5,063 nucleotides of DNA from Methanospirillum hungatei. Lineage in GTDB: Archaea > Halobacteriota > Methanomicrobia > Methanomicrobiales > Methanospirillaceae. Positions 1 to 5,063 of this stretch are shown piece by piece. Position numbers and translations under genes: made by a program. The notes beneath the pieces are model-generated. The model searched no databases and was not told the origin of the DNA. It saw nothing but the letters and a program-made list of their open reading frames with translations. Every line of letters starts with the position of its first letter. Positions within the stretch are counted from its first letter, which is position 1. The stretch spans positions 1-5,063 of the forward strand of contig QKDV01000179.1 in assembly GCA_003251955.1 (NCBI GenBank), read 5' to 3'.

Positions 1-1045
1 AACCTCCAAAGTACGTGCTCTGGGTCAGCGATGATCCATCTGGACTCAGAGTCGAGATAAATCCATCCTGAAGACCTTTCAACTGTGGCTGAATCGGGTT
101 TACTGTCGGGAAGTCTGGAGACTTTGTAGAACCGACAACAGTGAGTGATCCATCGGGATGCGCAATGATGCTCTTTCCATCATCCCAGTTGCTTCCTCCG
201 AGGTATGTGGAGTAGGCTGCCGGATACTTTCCTTCAGGATCAAATTTCGTGACAAACGCGTTGAATGATCCTTTCAACTTTGACTGATATGGCTTAATAA
301 CCTGGAAGTTTGGTGATTCTGTCTGTCCGACGATACAGGCATATCCATTCGGATCAACGGTTACCGCACTACCGGCTTCGTTTGCAGTTCCACCAATAAA
401 GTTGGAATAGACGATTGAGTTTCCTTCAGGGACCAGTTTCGTGATGAATGCATCACTCAGGCCACCGAACGGAGATAACTGGTACCGGTTTACAACAGGG
501 TAATCCCAGGACCGGGTCTCACCAGTAACCAAAATGGAGTTCTTCTCATCTATTGCGATTCCGTAGGCAAAATCATCAGATGTTCCACCGATAAAAGTGG
601 AGAACACAAGATCTTTTCCAGTCGGATCCAGTTTTGCGGTCCAAACATCATAGCCACCGGAGATTTTGTTTCTGAATGCATTCTTAACAGGGAAATCTGG
701 TGAGTTTGTGCCACCACAGATGTAGGCATTACCTTCTTTGTCTATTACAAGGCCGGTACCCTCATCAGTTCCACTTCCTCCGATGTAGGAGATGTAAACG
801 AGATCGGTTCCATCTGGATTGATCTTGATGATGAATGCATCCTTGTCACCACCACCATAATATGGCTGGACACTTCCCGGAGCAAGTCCTTCTGCACTCA
901 TTCCGGAAGTCACGGTCTCATTTTTGAGATATTTCAGGTGATCTGACCAGGTTGTCCCAATGAAGTATGCATACCCGTCATTATCAACAGCGATACAGTT
1001 ACCCTGGTCACGTCCATCACCACCAAAGTACAGTGAGTATCTCAT
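1..1045 (-). repeat. Tandem SBBP beta-propeller repeats, five full units and part of a sixth
   Basis: The units begin at residues 247, 328, 392, 457, 522 and 586, which is at bases 1045, 802, 610, 415, 220 and 28. After the first unit, which is 81 residues long and carries an insert, spacing is 64, 65, 65 and 64 residues (192-195 bases). Each unit opens with an aromatic-S-x-aromatic-(I/L/F)GG motif. Later follow a conserved glycine-rich strand, an S(P/W)(D/N)(F/Y) turn, and an (A/G)F(I/V)(T/S).(L/F).P(D/E)G ending. The repeats have diverged at DNA level, so this is an old protein repeat and not a recent DNA duplication. Further units are expected beyond the window. Confidence 0.88.
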
Positions 1046-1783
1046 CACCGGGTCAATGACCAGTGTCTGTTCTTTATCATAGGAACCAAGCGTAAATGTG
1101 ACGGTGTTGTCCTCTCCGATCTTATATGAACAGTCAACATCAACCTTGGATCCATCAATCTCCTGATATGCGACAGGTGCCTGATCTACAATATCACGAC
1201 TTACAGTCTTGATAATCAGATCACCGGATTGATTCAGGGAGAGAGACTCCTGCCCAGAGTACTGTAATGTAATAACAGATGGATCTGCTCCTGCCTGAAC
1301 TACGTACTCACTCTTCAGGTTACCACCCTTACCAGACAGGTTCATGGCAATACCCGGATAGAGTTCTGTATACTGAACTTCAGAGGTCAGATTGATTCCA
1401 TCTTTCCAGGCTGATGAGTCAGAACCAAAATAATAGTTTGCGGTTCCATTTACTGGCTTCAGCCCGATTATTTCAGTACTTGTTTCTGCCCCGACAAGTT
1501 TTACAAAGACAGGCTGGACTGTCGTTGTATTATTGCCAGATGGGCTGAATTCGATTCCATCTTTAAAGACTGTAATCACCTGATCAGGTGAAGACTGAGC
1601 CTGAAACGATACATTATCTTCAAACTGCCCTTCATTCGGAATGAACAAAATGGGCATCGAGGCGATAACAGCCTCCCCTGCCGTTTTGTCTCCTCCATCT
1701 GCCAGTACTGCTGCAGGGAGAGCACCTGCAACCAGAATAATGGTCAGAACGAGGTACCAAACTGGCTTAACATTCCCCATCAT
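1..1783 (-). CDS. Secreted SBBP beta-propeller repeat surface protein, C-terminus missing at window edge
   Basis: An open frame of 594 codons runs off the left edge with no stop. The start is one of two adjacent ATGs (1783 or 1780); an in-frame TAA lies 14 codons upstream, and no strong Shine-Dalgarno site is visible. Residues 1-28 form a signal peptide. Residues about 45-245 are a beta-rich domain (from FIPNEGQFEDNVSF to LVIDPV) of the kind that usually precedes SBBP repeats (DUF7948-like from memory; not searched). From residue 247 there are tandem units with YSTYIGG-like openings, a D..G..Y..G.T.S.DFP core and an AFI.K..P.G ending, typical of beta-propeller blades. Seven of eight N-X-S/T sequons lie between residues 57 and 184, with the eighth in the insert of unit 1, suggesting a glycosylated exported domain. 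No lipobox is present. The role is probably cell-surface or envelope binding, but no ligand can be named. It is transcribed divergently from the repair operon and is unlikely to be functionally linked to it. The family call is firm and the function is open. Confidence 0.9.
   Translation of the reverse strand, partial: MMGNVKPVWYLVLTIILVAGALPAAVLADGGDKTAGEAVIASMPILFIPNEGQFEDNVSFQAQSSPDQVITVFKDGIEFSPSGNNTTTVQPVFVKLVGAETSTEIIGLKPVNGTANYYFGSDSSAWKDGINLTSEVQYTELYPGIAMNLSGKGGNLKSEYVVQAGADPSVITLQYSGQESLSLNQSGDLIIKTVSRDIVDQAPVAYQEIDGSKVDVDCSYKIGEDNTVTFTLGSYDKEQTLVIDPVMRYSLYFGGDGRDQGNCIAVDNDGYAYFIGTTWSDHLKYLKNETVTSGMSAEGLAPGSVQPYYGGGDKDAFIIKINPDGTDLVYISYIGGSGTDEGTGLVIDKEGNAYICGGTNSPDFPVKNAFRNKISGGYDVWTAKLDPTGKDLVFSTFIGGTSDDFAYGIAIDEKNSILVTGETRSWDYPVVNRYQLSPFGGLSDAFITKLVPEGNSIVYSNFIGGTANEAGSAVTVDPNGYACIVGQTESPNFQVIKPYQSKLKGSFNAFVTKFDPEGKYPAAYSTYLGGSNWDDGKSIIAHPDGSLTVVGSTKSPDFPTVNPIQPQLKGLQDGFISTLSPDGSSLTQSTYFGG
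1700..1783 (-). other. Signal peptide of the SBBP protein
   Basis: The N-terminus reads MMGNVKPVWYLV, then a hydrophobic core (LTIILVAGALPAAV) and a likely signal peptidase I site, AVLA|DGG, after residue 28. There is one lysine before the core. No cysteine follows the core, so lipid anchoring at this site is unlikely. This supports Sec-dependent export. Confidence 0.82.
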
Positions 1784-1830
1784 ATGAATAACCCGCGTCA
1801 GAACATACGGTATACGCAGTTATCGTCACC

Positions 1831-1851
1831 AGAGGTATCTCAAATGCCTCT
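1831..1851. other. Short imperfect inverted repeat (possible hairpin or operator)
   Basis: AGAGGTAT and ATGCCTCT face each other across a 5-base loop, CTCAA. The single imperfection is a G-U pair in plus-strand RNA and an A-C mismatch in minus-strand RNA. It lies 48-68 bases upstream of the minus-strand start, within the probable leader of the SBBP gene. There is no U-tract, so it is not a convincing terminator. It may be an operator or have no role. Confidence 0.3.
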
Positions 1852-1891
1852 GACTTTCCCGCGATACTTAACCACTGGTTTTATCCAGAAC

Positions 1892-1902
1892 ATATATATA
1901 AT
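1892..1902 (-). promoter_or_regulatory. Candidate TATA box for the SBBP surface-protein gene
   Basis: Read on the minus strand, the stretch AATTATATATATG is the strongest box-A-like element upstream of the start at 1783. Transcription starting about 25 bases downstream would leave a leader of about 85-90 bases that includes the hairpin at 1831-1851. The assignment rests on sequence resemblance and position only. Confidence 0.4.
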
Positions 1903-1970
1903 TGTTGGAAATTAGAGCAGGTGTGTCGTCAGATTGTGATATACGAATCCAAAATACGTTATCAACAATT

Positions 1971-1982
1971 GAAAATATTTTC
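1971..1982. promoter_or_regulatory. 12-bp perfect palindrome beside the plus-strand TATA box (possible operator)
   Basis: GAAAATATTTTC is a perfect palindrome ending 4 bases before the TTATATAG element at 1987. This is where a transcription factor B contact or a repressor could sit. It is AT-rich, so chance occurrence is plausible. No regulator can be named. Confidence 0.25.
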
Positions 1983-1986
1983 CAGA

Positions 1987-1994
1987 TTATATAG
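1987..1994 (+). promoter_or_regulatory. Candidate TATA box for the RPA-like/phosphoesterase/Lhr operon or a leader ORF
   Basis: TTATATAG is the best box-A match facing the operon. A start site about 25 bases downstream falls near 2015-2020, just before the small ORF at 2027. If this promoter serves the operon, the leader before the ATG at 2176 is about 155-160 bases and contains several tiny ORFs. Confidence 0.4.
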
Positions 1995-2026
1995 TAGCGC
2001 AGATTTCAGCAATCAACGCCTCTTTC

Positions 2027-2122
2027 ATGGTAGAGAAAGTAAATATCAGATTCATGAGAAAAAGAAGGTATTATAGAGCCCATAAGGAAGATGCCACTAA
2101 GATATGTATCTCCTCAAGGTGA
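2027..2122 (+). CDS. Possible 31-residue basic peptide or leader ORF (uncertain)
   Basis: The ATG at 2027 opens 31 codons ending in TGA at 2120-2122. The peptide begins MVEKVNIRFMRKRRYYRAHK, has six Arg and four Lys against three acidic residues, and shows no membrane segment. There is no Shine-Dalgarno site. However, the ATG falls about 33 bases after the TATA-like element at 1987, which suits leaderless or very short-leader translation in archaea. It could be a regulatory leader peptide, a real small protein or a chance ORF. No family is recognised, and chance is the most likely explanation without conservation evidence. Confidence 0.2.
   Translation: MVEKVNIRFMRKRRYYRAHKEDATKICISSR
2069..2076 (+). 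promoter_or_regulatory. Weak alternative TATA-like element closer to the operon
   Basis: TATTATAG is preceded by a purine-rich stretch (GAGAAAAAGAAGG), which resembles the BRE-plus-TATA arrangement of archaeal promoters. Initiation near 2095-2100 would give a leader of about 75-80 bases before the ATG at 2176. It competes with the element at 1987, and the sequence alone cannot decide between them. Confidence 0.25.
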
Positions 2123-2149
2123 ATTAACTAAGGAATAATAATTGTAGTC

Positions 2150-2179
2150 ATGAACTTCAATTCCACCAACCATCCATGA
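2150..2179 (+). CDS. Possible 9-codon upstream ORF overlapping the operon's first start codon
   Basis: The ATG at 2150 reads MNFNSTNHP and stops at TGA 2177-2179, sharing an ATGA with the start of the RPA-like gene at 2176. Such overlaps often couple translation, and the downstream ATG has no Shine-Dalgarno site of its own. The upstream ORF's own AAGGA (2130-2134) is about 15 bases from its ATG, which is too far to be convincing. It may be coincidental. Confidence 0.15.
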   Translation: MNFNSTNHP

Positions 2180-2997
2180 AAAATCCAGAGCCTTATGTCC
2201 AAACAATTCATGCCTGTAGCAGGGTATTTGCTCTTGAAATCCAACAGACCGATCTTGTAATTAAGAAGAAAGATACCCGGTCAGTAGAGCTCATCACCCC
2301 TTCCGGGGAGCATATATACAAACTATACTGCTGTGGAGCCCTTACAGAGATCAATAAAGGCGGGAAATCAGGATGGATCATACGGGTCGCTGATCCAACC
2401 GGTGTATTTATTCTCGCAATCAGATCACGAACTCCAGATCTGATCACAATATTAGATACAATCACACCTCCTGCATTTGTCTCGATAACTGCAACAGTTG
2501 AAACAGATACCACTCCAGGAGAATCTGGATTCAGACTGATACTGGATACTATTCACCAGTCAAACAGACAGGAACGCGACCAATGGATCCTTCGAACAGC
2601 ATATCTGACCCTCAAGAGACTTAAACGACTAACAGAACTCCTTGGCGGTGACACACCGGGCGATGAGGAACGCAGGTACATGTCCAGATATGGAACCAGT
2701 GTGCGACAACTCAAAGTCCTTGCAGGAGTTGTAGAGCGTGCAACAAGTCAGGTCAGAACTGCCGAAGAGCAGACAGGAGATGCTGAAGAAGATAATGCTA
2801 ATGAACATGAAACCACCGAAAAGGTGCTCCAGCTTATCAGACAGCATTCGGGTCCCAGAGGAGTATCTGTGCAGGAATTGACCGGATTTGCACAAAAGGA
2901 AAAGATAAATGAGACCCTTCTTCTGGATACTATAAGGGCTCTTATTACCGAGGATGAGTTATACCAGCCGTCTTCGGGTTTTGTAAAAATACTCTGA
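2176..2997 (+). CDS. Archaeal RPA-family OB-fold protein (COG3390 type) with C-terminal winged helix
   Basis: The 273-residue product matches, by recall, the archaeal RPA-associated proteins that accompany RPA in haloarchaea. Residues about 48-127 form the OB fold: a YCCGALTEI strand, then WIIRVADPTGVFILA, TPPAFVSI and the closing FRLILDTI strand. Residues 131-192 are a helical segment starting with the family-typical RDQWILRTAYLTLKRL. Residues 193-212 are an acidic linker, and 213-273 are a predicted winged helix (VLQLIRQH..P.GVSVQEL to ALITEDELYQ..SGFVKIL) resembling the RPA32 C-terminal protein-interaction module. The likely role is cytoplasmic: binding single-stranded DNA or an RPA partner during repair or replication. 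It heads the operon, and the phosphoesterase gene begins 7 bases after its stop. No Shine-Dalgarno site precedes the ATG, and no in-frame ATG lies nearby upstream. The RPA large subunit is not adjacent. The family is confident; the biochemical role is inferred. Confidence 0.85.
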   Translation: MKNPEPYVQTIHACSRVFALEIQQTDLVIKKKDTRSVELITPSGEHIYKLYCCGALTEINKGGKSGWIIRVADPTGVFILAIRSRTPDLITILDTITPPAFVSITATVETDTTPGESGFRLILDTIHQSNRQERDQWILRTAYLTLKRLKRLTELLGGDTPGDEERRYMSRYGTSVRQLKVLAGVVERATSQVRTAEEQTGDAEEDNANEHETTEKVLQLIRQHSGPRGVSVQELTGFAQKEKINETLLLDTIRALITEDELYQPSSGFVKIL

Positions 2998-3004
2998 CAG
3001 ACTC

Positions 3005-3763
3005 ATGGAGATCGAGTACTTCCCATCTGGCCCTGCATTTCAGATTACTGGAGAACAACGGATTCTGGTTGTGGCAGATTTACATATGGGCATCGAGTCT
3101 GATCTCAGACTTCACGGTGTTCATCTGCAGAGCAGAGGCAGGGAGAGAATCGATCGTCTGAGCGAACTGGTCCAGGAGGTATCTCCTGATATCCTCCTGA
3201 TGCTGGGAGATGTAAAACACAGGGTTCCCGGAACATCATGGCAGGAGTTTCGTGAACTGCCATCGCTCTTTTCAGACCTTAGAAAACATACAACGATCAG
3301 GATAACTCCGGGAAATCATGATCCCGGGATTGAAGAGTTCTTAAGACCCAATGAAATTCTACCAAAAGAAGGTTCAATTCTTGATGAACTCGGTGTATTG
3401 CATGGACACACCCGGCCTGACCCGTCACTCGCCGGGCATCTTATCCTGGCCGGACATCACCACCCGGTTGCATCTCTCGCTGATGAAGTCGGGATCGCAC
3501 TCAGAACTCCCTGTTATGTCCTGGCCGAACTTCGTAATGAGGTATTCGAATCCCCACAACCTGAAGAAGAGAAGACCCGTATTCTGATGGTTCCTGCATT
3601 CAATGAGTTCTCTGGATACGGGATTGAAAAGACATTCAGATCTCCGTTCTCTCCCCTCTCACGAGCAGTAGTTATTGAGACTGCCGAGTGTCTTCTTGCT
3701 GATGGCACATACGGCGGTGAACTATCTTCTGTAATCAGACATGAGCACCCGGGCTGTACTTGA
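3005..3763 (+). CDS. Calcineurin-like metallophosphoesterase, PdeM/COG1407 family
   Basis: The 252-residue product carries the complete dimetal phosphoesterase motif set: D25-x-H27 in VVADLHMGIE, G68-D69-x-x-H72 in LGDVKH, G103-N104-H105-D106 in TPGNHD, H133-G134-H135 in LHGHT, and H151-H152-H153 in ILAGHHHP. The ADLHMGIE form, the GHHHP motif and the late VPAFNEFSG segment (196-204) are characteristic of the COG1407 family. Its bacterial members (PdeM) neighbour Lhr helicases and DNA ligase, and haloarchaeal members follow RPA genes. The expected activity is metal-dependent (probably Mn) phosphodiester cleavage on nucleic acid; the substrate is unknown. The ATG lies 7 bases after the upstream stop without a clear Shine-Dalgarno site, which suggests translational coupling. 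The 3' end overlaps the helicase gene by 23 bases in another frame. No catalytic residue appears to be missing. Confidence 0.9.
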   Translation: MEIEYFPSGPAFQITGEQRILVVADLHMGIESDLRLHGVHLQSRGRERIDRLSELVQEVSPDILLMLGDVKHRVPGTSWQEFRELPSLFSDLRKHTTIRITPGNHDPGIEEFLRPNEILPKEGSILDELGVLHGHTRPDPSLAGHLILAGHHHPVASLADEVGIALRTPCYVLAELRNEVFESPQPEEEKTRILMVPAFNEFSGYGIEKTFRSPFSPLSRAVVIETAECLLADGTYGGELSSVIRHEHPGCT

Positions 3764-5063
3764 TCCACGAATCTCTGCATGTATTGCAGAACGTGGATTT
3801 GATGAATTTTCAGAGGTTCAGGAGAGGTCTATACCCCGGGTGCTGGCCGGTGAGCACCTGCTATTGATTGCTCCCACGGGAACAGGTAAAACTGAGAGTG
3901 CGATGATCCCTGTCTTCAACCAGATGCTCTCCGCCGGTGCAGGCAGCGGAAAGGGATTTACTACATTATATATTACACCACTCAGGTCACTAAATCGTGA
4001 TATTCTTCGGAGAATGGAGTGGTGGTGCAACAGACTTGGATTTACGGTTGGTGTCAGGCATGGTGACACTTCCCAGAGTGAGCGAAGAAAACAGACCCTC
4101 TCTCCCCCTGATCTTCTGGTAACTACGCCTGAAACCCTCCAGGCCATCTACATGGGTAAGCGTCTTCGTGAACATCTGAAGCAGGTCAGGTTTGTAATTC
4201 TGGATGAAATTCACGATCTCGCAGGCACAAAACGCGGTGCCCAGATGAGCATCGCACTCGAACGCCTGGTGCGATATGCGGGCGAATTCCAGCGTATCGG
4301 ACTTTCGGCAACAGTCGGAAACCCGGAAGAGGTTGCACGATTTATGACCGGAAGGCGACCTTTCACAATTGTTGAAGTTCCGGTAACCAAACACATTGCA
4401 ATAAAGGTGGAACTCACAGGTGAGAAGTTTGAGGATCAGGTCAAACTCATCAGGAAGCATATCAAAAAAGGACCTCCGACCCTCATCTTTGTCAATACCC
4501 GAGCCACGGCAGAATCACTCGGTCTGAACCTCCTTAAAGATGGAGGTATTGATGTTCATCATGGGTCTCTCTCACGCGATGTAAGAATTGAAGCAGAAGA
4601 GCGTTTTAAAAAGGGAGAAATCAGAGCACTCATCTGTACCTCCTCAATGGAACTTGGAATAGACATTGGCCATGTCGACCACGTAATCCAGTTTGGATCT
4701 CCCCGCGAAGTAAGCAGGCTGGTTCAGCGTGTCGGTAGGGCAGGTCACCAGATAGGAAAGGTATCACGAGGAACGATCATTGCAAGTGGGTTCGATGATC
4801 TCGCCGAATCACTTGTAATTACAAGAAGGGCTCTTGCAGGAGAAGTAGAAGAGGTTGTTCCAACCTATCAGGCAGGAGATGCAATTGCAAATCAGATTGC
4901 TGCAATGGCAGTAGAGTATGGAGAGATCCAAACTGAGAAAATCATCTCGATCCTTTCGGGATCATCCATATGCCTGGATGCCACGTCAGTCGTTCCTACC
5001 GTGATCTCACAACTTGCTGAACATTATATTTTGAGACAAGATGGAAACACTATAATTACCACC
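3741..5063 (+). CDS. Lhr-family superfamily 2 DNA helicase, C-terminus missing at window edge
   Basis: 441 codons are visible with no stop before the right edge; archaeal Lhr proteins are usually around 850-950 residues, so about half is present. Helicase motifs are in order: Q-like FSEVQERSIP (23-32), Walker A APTGTGKTE (44-52), TPLRSLNRD (79-87), TTPETLQ (128-134), DEIH (155-158), SAT (189-191), LIFVNTR (248-254), TSSMELGIDIGHVDHVI (300-316) and QRVGRAGH (329-336). The following segment to 441 should begin the winged-helix region of the Lhr core. The family performs ATP-driven 3'-to-5' translocation and unwinding of DNA or RNA-DNA substrates, with roles in repair and recombination. ATG 3741 is chosen because an in-frame TAA stands at 3732-3734, it is the only ATG before the Q motif, and the next Met is residue 55. 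It overlaps the phosphoesterase gene by 23 bases without a nearby Shine-Dalgarno site, so it is probably read by coupling. The Lhr family is certain; the exact subgroup (aLhr1, aLhr2 or ligase-associated type) is not decided. Confidence 0.93.
   Translation, partial: MSTRAVLDPRISACIAERGFDEFSEVQERSIPRVLAGEHLLLIAPTGTGKTESAMIPVFNQMLSAGAGSGKGFTTLYITPLRSLNRDILRRMEWWCNRLGFTVGVRHGDTSQSERRKQTLSPPDLLVTTPETLQAIYMGKRLREHLKQVRFVILDEIHDLAGTKRGAQMSIALERLVRYAGEFQRIGLSATVGNPEEVARFMTGRRPFTIVEVPVTKHIAIKVELTGEKFEDQVKLIRKHIKKGPPTLIFVNTRATAESLGLNLLKDGGIDVHHGSLSRDVRIEAEERFKKGEIRALICTSSMELGIDIGHVDHVIQFGSPREVSRLVQRVGRAGHQIGKVSRGTIIASGFDDLAESLVITRRALAGEVEEVVPTYQAGDAIANQIAAMAVEYGEIQTEKIISILSGSSICLDATSVVPTVISQLAEHYILRQDGNTIITT

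Noticed and set aside
1..1045. Repeated segments considered as a DNA-level repeat array or CRISPR-like structure
   Set aside because: The 192-195-base periodicity is explained by tandem protein units, and there are no identical short repeats with unique spacers.
1900..1970. 8-bp inverted repeat AATTGTTG / CAACAATT separated by 55 bases in the divergent promoter region
   Set aside because: The arms do not extend beyond 8 bases, the spacing is long and the region is AT-rich, so chance is sufficient. It also overlaps the minus-strand TATA candidate.
2116..2122. AAGGTGA, a good archaeal Shine-Dalgarno match
   Set aside because: No start codon with an open frame lies 5-10 bases downstream. It sits inside the tiny ORFs and is too far from the ATG at 2176.
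2208..2513. 101-codon minus-strand ORF inside the RPA-like gene
   Set aside because: It lies entirely within a recognised gene on the other strand, shows no family motif and is best explained as an antisense shadow.
2629..2895. 88-codon minus-strand ORF inside the RPA-like gene
   Set aside because: Its hydrophobic stretch (FMFISIIFFSISCLLF) is the antisense reading of the acidic, Glu/Asp-rich linker, so the apparent membrane segment is an artefact.
3351..3587. 78-codon plus-strand ORF within the phosphoesterase gene
   Set aside because: It is an alternative frame of a gene whose catalytic motifs are intact in the other frame.
3514..3780. 88-codon minus-strand ORF across the phosphoesterase/helicase junction
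   Set aside because: It is antisense to two well-supported coding regions and has no recognisable features.
3818..4460. Three minus-strand ORFs of 109, 156 and 68 codons inside the helicase gene
   Set aside because: All are antisense to the conserved helicase motifs, overlap one another and resemble no known protein.

Overview
The window looks like chromosomal DNA of a methanogenic archaeon, most likely order Methanomicrobiales and perhaps Methanospirillum-like. This is inferred from an archaeal-type RPA-family protein beside an Lhr helicase, TATA-like promoter elements, the absence of clear Shine-Dalgarno sites, moderate GC content, and a secreted SBBP beta-propeller protein of a kind common in that order. 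No RNA gene, transposon, CRISPR array or integration site was recognised.

Region 1 (1-1783, minus strand) is the N-terminal 594 codons of a secreted protein whose 3' end lies beyond the left edge. It has a signal peptide, a sequon-rich N-terminal domain of about 200 residues, then five complete and one incipient beta-propeller (SBBP) repeats. It is probably exported to the cell surface.

Region 2 (1784-2175) is a 392-bp divergent intergenic region. It holds TATA-like elements facing both ways, a 12-bp perfect palindrome, a small hairpin and several tiny ORFs. One encodes a basic 31-residue peptide and begins about 33 bases after the best plus-strand TATA box. Another has a stop codon overlapping the start of the next gene.

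Region 3 (2176-5063, plus strand) is a tight three-gene genome-maintenance operon: an RPA-family OB-fold protein with a C-terminal winged helix (COG3390 type), a calcineurin-like metallophosphoesterase of the PdeM/COG1407 type, and an Lhr-family superfamily 2 helicase cut by the right edge. The first two are separated by 7 bases and the last two overlap by 23. The likely joint role is handling single-stranded or branched DNA during repair or replication: one protein binds ssDNA or an RPA partner, one cleaves or trims phosphodiesters, and one unwinds. The phosphoesterase plus Lhr pair is also found in bacterial ligase-associated repair clusters, whereas the RPA-like plus phosphoesterase pair recalls haloarchaeal RPA operons. 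This locus joins both associations, and it is the most interesting system in the window.
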